40,355 nucleotides of DNA, taken from the NCBI GenBank assembly GCA_021819125.1, contig JAKARW010000014.1, positions 1 to 40,355 of the forward strand, in the 5' to 3' direction. Positions within the stretch are counted from its first letter, which is position 1. Each line of letters begins with the position of its first letter. The notes below the pieces were generated by a model. The model searched no databases. It was not told the origin of the DNA and saw nothing but the letters and a program-made list of their open reading frames with translations. A program made the translations under genes and the position numbers. Shown here one piece after another: positions 34,044-40,355 of this stretch. Source of the stretch: Pseudomonadota bacterium (GTDB lineage Bacteria > Pseudomonadota > Gammaproteobacteria > Acidiferrobacterales > Acidiferrobacteraceae).

Positions 34044-34607
34044 TCACGAGGCGCGCTGGGCAAGCCGCGCCACAATTTCCTCAGTGGTGGCGGTCTCGCC
34101 CAGGCGCGGGAAGATGCGTTGGACGCTATGGTCGTGAGCCTCGCGGCTGAAGTCGGTCATGGCGTCACAGGCCAGGGTGACATTGAACTGAAGCTCATGG
34201 GCCTGGCGGGCAGTCGATTCGACGCCGATGCTGGTGGCGATGCCCGCGATCACCACCTGGGTGACGTCTTGGGCACGCAAAAGACCCTCGAGACCGGTCC
34301 CGGTGAATGCCCCCCATGTGCGCTTGCCGACGCGATAGTCTCCGGTCTGCGGCTTGAGTTCCGGCACGAGTTCGGCCCAATCGGCCGGCCGGTCACTAAA
34401 ATTGCGCCGCTGTTCGCTACGGCCCGGGGCCCCGCCATGAACGGTAACGAGCACCACCGGCAGGGCGTGCGCCCGGAAGACGGCGGCAAGCCGCGCGGCG
34501 CGCGCCACCACCACATCCGTAGGGTGAGCCATCGCTTGCCCGACGATCCCCTTTTGCAAATCGACCACGATGAGTGCCGTCTCTGGATCCAATACCGTTA
34601 CCGCCAT
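34044..34607 (-). CDS. YecD-like isochorismatase-fold hydrolase lacking the nucleophilic Cys
   Basis: A 187-residue protein of the isochorismatase/cysteine hydrolase superfamily. Visible: ALIVVDLQKGIVG with the catalytic Asp, GKRTWGAFTGTGLEGLLR with the catalytic Lys, and AGIATSIGVESTARQAHELQFNV. In amidase members the last motif carries Cys (pattern ATxxCVxxTA); here it is Gly, as in E. coli YecD (STNIGVESTARNAWELGFN) and in true isochorismatases. So a thiol-dependent amidase is unlikely; the substrate is unknown. AGAGGGGGTG precedes the ATG. It overlaps the end of the GT2 gene by 10 bases. Confidence 0.88.
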   Translation of the reverse strand: MAVTVLDPETALIVVDLQKGIVGQAMAHPTDVVVARAARLAAVFRAHALPVVLVTVHGGAPGRSEQRRNFSDRPADWAELVPELKPQTGDYRVGKRTWGAFTGTGLEGLLRAQDVTQVVIAGIATSIGVESTARQAHELQFNVTLACDAMTDFSREAHDHSVQRIFPRLGETATTEEIVARLAQRAS

Positions 34608-35521
34608 CCATCACCCCCTCTGAAGCCTATTCCAACACCGGCGCACCGCGCGAGCGCGGCCACATTCTCCGCCACGCCATCGGCTGGCAAACGATGCGCC
34701 CGCATGCGCGTCTCGAACTCCTGAAAGTAACGCAGGCCGCTTGCCGGGAACGCGCGATTGAGGGCCCGGCGGCGCGCAAAGACCGCGATTGCCGCCGCCA
34801 CCGCCTCGGCCGGAAACGACAAGCGGTCGCCGGCGCGCAGCGCCGACAGGACGTAGCCGTAGGCCTCATCGGCGCGTCGCACCGTGTCGTCCGACCGCGA
34901 CAGCGACCCTGGACGCAGACGATACTCGTGCAAGGGTTGCGGATAAAGATAGGCGCCGCCGTGGCGGGCCATGACCGACAAGGCAAAGACGGCGTCCTCG
35001 GCAAATCTTAAGCGCTCGGGAAAGCGCGTGCGGGCGATGAGCGCGCGCCGGTACACGGGCCAAAGGCTCGCGCTCGCCTGCGCGAAGAACAACCAGTCGT
35101 AATATCCCTCGACGGGGTCAGGCCAACAGTTTGCGCCGTAGCCGGGGCCGGGCCCGGGATACGCGCGAAACCGCGTGTTGCCAAGCGCGATGCCGTGCGT
35201 GCGCGCCAAAGGGACGAGAATAGCAAGCTTGTCCGGATACCAGACGTCGTCACTGTCGAGAAACGTGATGAGCGGGTGACGGGCGGCATCGAGCCCGCGA
35301 TTGCGGGCCACCGACGGACCCGAGGCATAGGCCCCCGTACGCATCAGCACAAGCCTTCGGTCGGCGGGCACTAAGGGCCGGTAATCGACCTCATCGTCGG
35401 CGACCACGATCAATTCCCAGTGCCGATAGGTCTGCGCGAGGACCGAGCGCACGGCCGCGCCTATGCTCGCCTCGGCCCTGTAGGCCGGCATGATGATGCT
35501 TACGGATAACGGCCGCGCCAT
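34598..35521 (-). CDS. family 2 glycosyltransferase
   Basis: A 307-residue GT-A fold glycosyltransferase. The N-terminal SVSIIMPAYRAEASIGAAVRSVLAQTYRHWELIVV is the GT2 signature; ARNRGLDAARHPLITFLDSDDVWYPDKL contains the DxD-type metal/nucleotide-sugar motif. No transmembrane segment is obvious, so it may be cytoplasmic or peripheral. The ATG at 35521 has GGGAGGG seven bases upstream. Donor and acceptor cannot be predicted, and no other polysaccharide or LPS genes are nearby, so it looks like an isolated transferase. The downstream YecD-like gene overlaps it. Confidence 0.9.
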   Translation of the reverse strand: MARPLSVSIIMPAYRAEASIGAAVRSVLAQTYRHWELIVVADDEVDYRPLVPADRRLVLMRTGAYASGPSVARNRGLDAARHPLITFLDSDDVWYPDKLAILVPLARTHGIALGNTRFRAYPGPGPGYGANCWPDPVEGYYDWLFFAQASASLWPVYRRALIARTRFPERLRFAEDAVFALSVMARHGGAYLYPQPLHEYRLRPGSLSRSDDTVRRADEAYGYVLSALRAGDRLSFPAEAVAAAIAVFARRRALNRAFPASGLRYFQEFETRMRAHRLPADGVAENVAALARCAGVGIGFRGGDGWR

Positions 35522-35637
35522 GCAGCGTCCCTCCCATAATCCGTCGCACGCCAAGCGGCCTTGCCGCGATCACCCCCAGGCGTGCGTTCGGTCGAGTCTA
35601 GCAGGGCGCGCCGGGGCGTGGTGATCATCGCGGGATC

Positions 35638-35665
35638 TTTCGTTGGCGTTGGCGCTCACTATAAT
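35638..35665 (+). promoter_or_regulatory. possible promoter of the 35697 gene
   Basis: A perfect TATAAT (35660-35665) lies 31 bases before the GTG start. The -35 at 16-base spacing would be TTTCGT, a weak match. The surrounding TATAATAAAAAG is AT-rich in otherwise GC-rich DNA, which supports a promoter. Confidence 0.42.
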
Positions 35666-35696
35666 AAAAAGCAGAAGATCGTGTTAGGAGGTTATC

Positions 35697-36212
35697 GTGA
35701 CGCCGACTCTCTATCAGTTCTTTCACCGCCACATTCAATATGGCTTTCGGCGCGCGGGTCTCGGGGAACCGGAAACGGTGGCCTATGTAAGCGACCTGCT
35801 CACCCGCTTCGCCCACACCGACGCCCTCTACCCCCTGAGTGACCACGAACAACGACCCCTTACCACCGTCGTGCAGTTCCTTGCGGCGCAAAGAGCCGCG
35901 CAAGAGGAGGATCGCGCAGCTGAGATGATCGTCGTGCGCCATCTCGCCGAGTACACGCTCTTTATGAGCGGCTTCTTTCGGGAGCGCCTGCGCTCACGCG
36001 GGCAGTTGTCGTACTACGCCGACCATGGGCGCAGCGCCTTCGCCCAGACCGCCGATCTCGAGAGAAACAGTGGGCAGGCGCGGGTCTATTGGCGGCTACA
36101 ACAGGATTTCGCGCGCGTCGCAGAGACCGTCGACGACATTTGCCGCCACCAGTTGCCGCTTGGAGCCGAGGCCTATGGGGAGCGGCCGCTCGCCGCCCTG
36201 TGGCGCCTGTGA
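35697..36212 (+). CDS. hypothetical protein, family not recognised
   Basis: A 171-residue soluble, mostly helical protein. It opens with LYQFFHRHIQYGFRRAGLGEPETVAYVSDLLTRFAHTDALYPL, continues with VVRHLAEYTLFMSGFFRERLRSRGQLSYYADHGRSAFAQ, and ends with a helical VYWRLQQDFARVAETVDDICRHQLP. No membrane segment, signal or catalytic motif is evident. The start is GTG at 35697 with a perfect AGGAGG at ideal spacing and a TATAAT upstream, so it is well expressed in principle. It converges on algR with 4 bases between stops. Its pattern feels like a conserved unknown family of chemolithotrophic gammaproteobacteria, but I cannot name it. Confidence 0.8.
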   Translation: MTPTLYQFFHRHIQYGFRRAGLGEPETVAYVSDLLTRFAHTDALYPLSDHEQRPLTTVVQFLAAQRAAQEEDRAAEMIVVRHLAEYTLFMSGFFRERLRSRGQLSYYADHGRSAFAQTADLERNSGQARVYWRLQQDFARVAETVDDICRHQLPLGAEAYGERPLAALWRL

Positions 36213-36216
36213 GATA

Positions 36217-36948
36217 TTAGCGGCGCGCCCAGCGCCGCACCGCCGCGGCATGGCGGCGGCTTACCGCAAGCCGCTTGCCGAGGCCTTTTAGGGTGACGTG
36301 CCAGGTGCCGCTTGTATCCTTTTCGATGCCGCTGATATGCGGGGTGGCCACCAGGGCATTCCTGTGGATACGCAGAAAGCTTTCGCCAAACTCGCGCTCG
36401 AGGTTCACAAGCGAGTCCTCGATCAAATGCTCCTCGGTGGCCGTCCGCACCGTCACATATTTGTTGTCGGCCAGGAAATACAAGACATCCTGGACCGGCA
36501 CCAGACGGATATTGCCGCGAAGGTGCACGCTCAGGTGGGTGCGCACCACGGGGGTGTCTTGGGCCTGATTCAGGTCCTGAAGTTGCTGCAAGGTGAGCTT
36601 TCCGGCCTTGCTCAAGGCCTTTGCCAGCCGATCCTTACGGATCGGCTTTAAGAGGTAATCGACGGCGTTGACCTCAAAGGCATCCAGGGCATGCTGATCG
36701 TAGGCCGTCGTGAAGATCACGCCGGGCGGCGCGTCGAGACCCATGAGGTGCATGGCCGCTTCCAGACCGTCCATGCCGGGCATACGAATATCCATGAGCA
36801 GCACGTCGGGGTTTAGGAGCTCGGTCTGAGCGATCGCCTCGTTGCCATTCATGGCCTCGCCCACGACCGTATGTTCGCCGATCTCTCCCACCATCTCCCG
36901 CAACCTGTCGCGCGCCAATTTCTCGTCGTCAACGATCAGGACCTTCAT
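36217..36948 (-). CDS. algR: LytTR-family response regulator (AlgR-like)
   Basis: Two-component response regulator of 243 residues. The receiver domain (about 1-118) shows DDE at 7-9, phosphoacceptor Asp53 in LLMDIRMPGMDG, TTAYDQHALDAFEVNAVDYLLKPI with the conserved Lys. The C-terminal LytTR DNA-binding domain (about 140-240) includes IRLVPVQDVLYFLADNKYVTV and FLRIHRNALV. The ATG at 36948 follows GAGGAGGG; an ATG 14 codons upstream also has a weaker GGAG. Position next to an AlgZ-like kinase and argH matches the Pseudomonas algR-algZ-argH locus. In pseudomonads AlgR controls alginate and type IV pili; the targets here are unknown. Confidence 0.9.
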   Translation of the reverse strand: MKVLIVDDEKLARDRLREMVGEIGEHTVVGEAMNGNEAIAQTELLNPDVLLMDIRMPGMDGLEAAMHLMGLDAPPGVIFTTAYDQHALDAFEVNAVDYLLKPIRKDRLAKALSKAGKLTLQQLQDLNQAQDTPVVRTHLSVHLRGNIRLVPVQDVLYFLADNKYVTVRTATEEHLIEDSLVNLEREFGESFLRIHRNALVATPHISGIEKDTSGTWHVTLKGLGKRLAVSRRHAAAVRRWARR

Positions 36949-37003
36949 CGTATCCCTCCTCTGTTCAGCTGGTGCCTCCATTTCTTTCATCGTGAATTCT
37001 CCG

Positions 37004-38065
37004 CTAGGAATCGATCCCCTGATTTCTCACAATCGGCATTTTTATCTTGACGTGATATTGATCGTTTTCCTCGAAGGTTTGCAAGCTCGCGGCGTCCTGG
37101 AAATGCGAAGCGAGCCGCTGGCGAATATTGTCCATGGCGATCTTGTTGCCGCGCCCATGAGCGTGCTTGCGCACTTCGGGTATCGGGTTACTGATGAGCA
37201 CGTTCAAGGTGTCGGATTGGTCTGCCCACAATTCAACCTTCACCGTGCCCCCGCCAAAACGCGGCTCTATACCATGATATATGGCGTTTTCCAACAGCGG
37301 TTGCAAGGTCAGCGTGGGAATAAGCGCGTTGCGCGGCACATTACTGACCGTCCAATGGACATGAAGGCGATCCCCGAGCCGCAGCTTTTCGATTTCGAGG
37401 TATTGACGCGATATCTCCTGTTCGGCGCTGATCGGCACGAGTTTGCGGGCATCGGCGAGCAACACCCGAAACAGGTCCGCGAGATCCTGGAGCGCGGCCT
37501 CGGCGCGCGCGGGGTCGCTGCGCGTGAGGCTTGCGATGCTGTTCATGCTATTGAAAAGAAAATGCGGACGGATGCGCGACTGCAGGGCCTGTATGCGCGC
37601 CTCCTGTTCGAGCTTGGCATCGATCTGAGCCTTATGGGATACAAACAGATAACGCAGACCAAGCAGCATGACCACGGTACCGATCAGCACGCCATGGATT
37701 AACATGGTGAGCTGCCAAATGGGCGAACGCGTGGCGATCATGCCAAGCGCATAGAGGCTGTTTATGAGACCCTCGGTGACCGCCACCACCGCCACCAACA
37801 TGAGCGCGATCACGACCAGGGACCCTACGATCGCCGATAGCTTGCGCAGGCCGCGGTTTACGATCCGCAACAGGCCAAGGCTCACCAAGGCCACTATCAG
37901 GGTATAGGCCGAGAGGAACAGGAAGCGGTGGAGGATGGCGGGCCCCAGGCTGTCGCTCGAGGCAATGGTGAATATCACGGCGATGACCTCGGCCATGAAC
38001 AGCACCTTGGCGGCGATGGCAAGCGAACTAAAGTCTGGCAGGAAGTAGCTCGTCGAGTCCTTCAT
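37004..38065 (-). CDS. algZ: LytS/YehU-type sensor histidine kinase (AlgZ/FimS-like)
   Basis: Inner-membrane sensor kinase of 353 residues, partner of the adjacent regulator. About four transmembrane segments occupy residues 15-142, followed by a coiled linker, the His_kinase box RIRPHFLFNSMNSIASL with phospho-acceptor His168, and an ATPase domain with LQPLLENAIYHGIEP and GNKIAMDNIRQRL. No periplasmic sensor domain of size is present. The ATG at 38065 is preferred over a GTG two codons upstream. algR follows after a 55-base gap. A terminator-like hairpin sits in the leader, 70-100 bases before the start. Confidence 0.9.
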   Translation of the reverse strand: MKDSTSYFLPDFSSLAIAAKVLFMAEVIAVIFTIASSDSLGPAILHRFLFLSAYTLIVALVSLGLLRIVNRGLRKLSAIVGSLVVIALMLVAVVAVTEGLINSLYALGMIATRSPIWQLTMLIHGVLIGTVVMLLGLRYLFVSHKAQIDAKLEQEARIQALQSRIRPHFLFNSMNSIASLTRSDPARAEAALQDLADLFRVLLADARKLVPISAEQEISRQYLEIEKLRLGDRLHVHWTVSNVPRNALIPTLTLQPLLENAIYHGIEPRFGGGTVKVELWADQSDTLNVLISNPIPEVRKHAHGRGNKIAMDNIRQRLASHFQDAASLQTFEENDQYHVKIKMPIVRNQGIDS

Positions 38066-38131
38066 GACCACCTGGATAACGTGATAAGGGAAATCGCCGA
38101 TTCGCGGGCGTTGATGTCTTTAAGGCTACCA

Positions 38132-38161
38132 GGAAAAAGGCGCCCCGAGCAGGCTCGGGGC
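38132..38161 (-). terminator. terminator-like hairpin in the algZ leader
   Basis: An 8-bp perfect stem (38161-38154 against 38149-38142; GCCCCGAG/CTCGGGGC) with a 4-base loop is followed on the minus strand by GCCTTTTTCC. It lies upstream of algZ in the same orientation, with no minus-strand gene before it, so it either ends a short leader or small RNA or acts as an attenuator of algZ-algR. Confidence 0.6.
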
Positions 38162-38370
38162 ACGATAATTCCAGGCTGGCATTTCGGGGTGGGGGTGCAT
38201 AAGGAGAGTCCAGCCCGGACACTACGAGAGAAACCTTAGCCCACCCATGCCATACCCTCAACCCGGCACCGATGACCGGAAGCCGCCGACGGACAAGTGG
38301 CGGCACCCTTAACGACGCGCCCGCGCTTAAGGTACCATGGCGCCATATCACCATTCGTCGAGCATGCCCG
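38162..38370. other. divergent spacer between algZ and argH
   Basis: No gene is supported here. Weak sigma-70-like pairs can be found on the minus strand (TTGAGG, 17 bases, TAAGGT) but not convincingly on the plus strand for argH. A transcript of 60-200 bases running on the minus strand into the hairpin at 38132-38161 is possible; I recognise no known riboswitch or small RNA in it. Confidence 0.4.
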
Positions 38371-39777
38371 ATGCCCCCTTCCGACAAGGCCTGGAAAGGC
38401 CGTTTCACCCAACCCACGGACGCCTTCGTCGAGGCCTTCACGGCCTCGGTCGGGTTCGATCGGAGGCTCTATCGCCATGATATCCGCGGCTCCATCGCGC
38501 ATGCCCGCATGCTGGCCGCGGTCGGCATCATAGAGGAACGCGAGGCGGCGCTCATCACGCAAGGGCTTGGTGCCATCGAGCAAGACATCGACGACGGGCG
38601 CTTTACCTGGTCTGTGGGTCGTGAAGATGTGCACATGAACATCGAGGCTTCGCTCATCGAGCGCATCGGCGAAGTCGGCAAGAAGCTGCACACCGCGCGC
38701 TCGCGTAACGACCAGGTGGCCACTACCGTCCGGCTCTATCTGCGCGACGGGCTCGATGGGCTCACCGAACAGTTACAACACCTGGGCGATGTGTTTCTGA
38801 CGCTAGCCGAGCGCGAGGCCGAGACCGTCATGCCCGGCTTCACCCATCTCCAGGTGGCTCAGCCGGTGACCCTGGGCCACCATATCCTGGCGTGGTTCGA
38901 GATGATTTTGCGTGACGCCGAACGTCTGATCGATGCCCGCGGCCGTGTGAACGTCATGCCGCTCGGGGCCGGCGCACTGGCCGGCACGAGCTTTCCGATA
39001 GACCGGCAGATGACCGCCAAGGCTCTGGGCTTTGCGCGACCAGCCGAGAATTCCCTGGACGCGGTCTCCGATCGCGACTTCGTCATCGAGTTCACGGCGG
39101 CGGCGGCCTTGATCATGGTCCACCTGTCGCGCATCGCCGAGGAGCTCGTGTTATGGTCGACTCCGCAATTTGGTTTCATAGAACTGGCCGACGGTTTTTG
39201 CACGGGCTCGTCGATCATGCCCCAGAAGAAGAACCCGGACGTCCCGGAACTCCTACGCGGTAAGAGCGCGCGCGTCATAGGACATCTCACGGCCCTGCTC
39301 GTCCTCATGAAGGGTCAGCCGCTCGCCTATAACAAAGACAACCAGGAAGATAAGGAGCCGCTGTTCGACACCCTCGATACCGTGCGCGACTCGCTGCGCG
39401 CGCTCACCGAGCTCTTGCCGGCCACCACCTTCCACCGCGAACGCATGCATCGCGAGGCGCTACGCGGCTACCCGACCGCCACCGATCTCGCCGATTATCT
39501 GGTACGGCACGGCTTGGCGTTTCGCGACGCCCACGAGGCCGCGGGACGCGCCGTGCGACTGGCGATAGACCGGGGCGTGGACCTGGCGGATCTGCCGCTT
39601 GCAGAGCTCAAGACCTGCTCGCCCCTGATCGAGGCCGACATCTTTCCGGTACTGACCTTGGAGGGGTCGCTCGCCGCCCGCGACCATCTGGGGGGCACGG
39701 CCCCCCGCCAGGTGCGGGAAGCGATCGCGCGTGCCCGTCAGCGCCTCGCGGGCCTCACCGCCGAGGCCGCCGGCTAG
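38371..39777 (+). CDS. argH: argininosuccinate lyase
   Basis: Last enzyme of arginine synthesis, splitting argininosuccinate into arginine and fumarate. 468 residues from the ATG at 38371; the longer frame adds an unrelated 33-residue N-terminus. Visible: [74 protein letters not shown] with the catalytic His, and the fumarase-superfamily signature [12 protein letters not shown] at 279-290. It is divergent from algZ, the pseudomonad-like arrangement, and its last bases overlap the convergent Gln-rich gene. Confidence 0.97.
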   Translation: MPPSDKAWKGRFTQPTDAFVEAFTASVGFDRRLYRHDIRGSIAHARMLAAVGIIEEREAALITQGLGAIEQDIDDGRFTWSVGREDVHMNIEASLIERIGEVGKKLHTARSRNDQVATTVRLYLRDGLDGLTEQLQHLGDVFLTLAEREAETVMPGFTHLQVAQPVTLGHHILAWFEMILRDAERLIDARGRVNVMPLGAGALAGTSFPIDRQMTAKALGFARPAENSLDAVSDRDFVIEFTAAAALIMVHLSRIAEELVLWSTPQFGFIELADGFCTGSSIMPQKKNPDVPELLRGKSARVIGHLTALLVLMKGQPLAYNKDNQEDKEPLFDTLDTVRDSLRALTELLPATTFHRERMHREALRGYPTATDLADYLVRHGLAFRDAHEAAGRAVRLAIDRGVDLADLPLAELKTCSPLIEADIFPVLTLEGSLAARDHLGGTAPRQVREAIARARQRLAGLTAEAAG

Positions 39778-40175
39778 AAGAGGTTGAAAAGGTCGCCTAC
39801 GACGTCGTCGGCCACGGCAAAGCCCGCGCCCATGCCAAGGCCGCTCATCAGGGACCCCATGAAGCCGCCGCCGCTTGCCTGCGACGATTGATTGGCCCAC
39901 CCGGTCGGCTGCATCGGGGCATTGGGGTGCGTGGCCAAAGTGCCTTCCAGCTGCTGGATGTATTGCGCCATCTGTTGGATGAGCGTCGTCGTATTCTGTG
40001 CCTGATTTTGCATCATCATTGCGATCTCGCGCAGATCCATCGTCCACTCACGCCCGGTAGTCGGGTCGGGGGCCGCTGCCGCGAACTTCTGCGCCAGGGC
40101 CTGGAGCTTTTGCAAAGTCGCCTGATTCTGCTGCTGGACGACGGTCAACTGATTTTCGGCTTGCTGATAGTCCAT
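39774..40175 (-). CDS. Gln-rich coiled-coil hypothetical protein with Gly-rich C-terminus
   Basis: A 133-residue protein. Residues 1-40 are a Gln-rich predicted coiled coil ([29 protein letters not shown]), residues 45-90 contain a second helix rich in Gln/Met/Thr, and the last 35 residues are Gly/Met/Ser-rich ([18 protein letters not shown]) ending VVGDLFNLF, reminiscent of Gly-zipper tails in DUF2076-type proteins. No signal peptide. The ATG at 40175 follows GGGGG at 8-base spacing. It overlaps the argH stop by 4 bases, tail to tail. Function unknown; membrane association through the Gly-rich tail is speculative. Confidence 0.75.
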   Translation of the reverse strand: MDYQQAENQLTVVQQQNQATLQKLQALAQKFAAAAPDPTTGREWTMDLREIAMMMQNQAQNTTTLIQQMAQYIQQLEGTLATHPNAPMQPTGWANQSSQASGGGFMGSLMSGLGMGAGFAVADDVVGDLFNLF

Positions 40176-40355
40176 TGTGTTTACCCCCAATAAGGAAATC
40201 CTCGGCCGGACACGGCGGGTCAGACCTATCAAGCCCGTCCAAGTTCCGGCTCGGCCCGGCAAACGGCAAGCTTAGCGCACGGCCCTCCTCGCGCCAACCG
40301 CAGACAGGCCCTATCGCACGGTTCCGTCAAAGTCGCGCCGCTAATGCAGCGCCTT

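Noticed and set aside
33635-34047. Frames of 99 and 139 residues upstream of purT
   Set aside because: They cover the near-consensus purT promoter and have no domain or start signals.

Overview
The window reads as a chromosomal segment of a GC-rich gammaproteobacterium, most likely an acidophile or acid-tolerant chemolithotroph such as an Acidiferrobacter-type lineage. That placement is inference. It rests on the gammaproteobacterial blocks lolB-ispE-tRNA-Gln-prs facing hemA-prfA-prmC-moeB, argB/slmA, lptM-lysA-dapF-DUF484-xerC, hslV-hslU and algR-algZ next to argH, and on a plasma-membrane type H+-translocating P-type ATPase. Almost everything is housekeeping. There is no phage, CRISPR array, intact insertion sequence or secondary-metabolite cluster.

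Layout. 1-2013: an AT-richer PPK2-type polyphosphate kinase, then about 1 kb without an intact gene, holding a terminator-like hairpin and what looks like the decayed right end of an IS605/TnpB element. 2014-8845 (minus): one co-directional block, TPR lipoprotein, lolB, ispE, tRNA-Gln, prs, rplY, pth, ychF, tRNA-Met, with start/stop overlaps at several junctions. 8931-14357 (plus): a divergent CstA-like membrane protein overlapping hemA, then prfA, prmC and a MoeB/ThiF-like E1 enzyme, all overlapping. 14485-16842 (minus): hsp20 with its own sigma-32 promoter and terminator, then argB, a small hypothetical gene and slmA. 16843-17622: a 780-base regulatory region with an FNR-like box and a 10-bp inverted repeat. 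17623-20580 (plus): a CBS-domain protein and the H+-ATPase, closed by a terminator.

20641-27740 (minus): a saccharopine-dehydrogenase-like oxidoreductase, lptM, lysA, dapF, DUF484 and xerC, then a promoter-led group of a small Arg-rich protein, hslV and hslU. 27957-30941: cyaY (plus) converges on a Cys-rich zinc-ribbon protein that directly follows lon (minus); lon has a sigma-32-like promoter. 31141-32206 (plus): two tandem Slp-family lipoproteins. 32408-35521 (minus): purT with a near-consensus sigma-70 promoter, a YecD-like isochorismatase-fold protein and a GT2 glycosyltransferase. 35697-36212 (plus): an unrecognised protein. 36217-38065 (minus): the LytTR regulator/LytS-type kinase pair algR-algZ, with a terminator-like hairpin in the algZ leader. 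38371-40175: argH, convergent with a Gln-rich coiled-coil protein.

How the genes work together. Protein quality control (Hsp20, HslVU, Lon) is spread over three loci, two of them with good sigma-32 promoter matches. Acid or membrane-energy homeostasis is suggested by the CBS/H+-ATPase pair behind an FNR-like site. The rest serves translation, heme, isoprenoid, PRPP, arginine, lysine and purine synthesis and lipoprotein/outer-membrane biogenesis. I found no clearly new multi-gene system. The best leads are the 17.3-17.5 kb regulatory cluster, the TnpB-end relic, the ispE/tRNA-Gln overlap, the algZ leader hairpin and several small conserved-looking unknown proteins.
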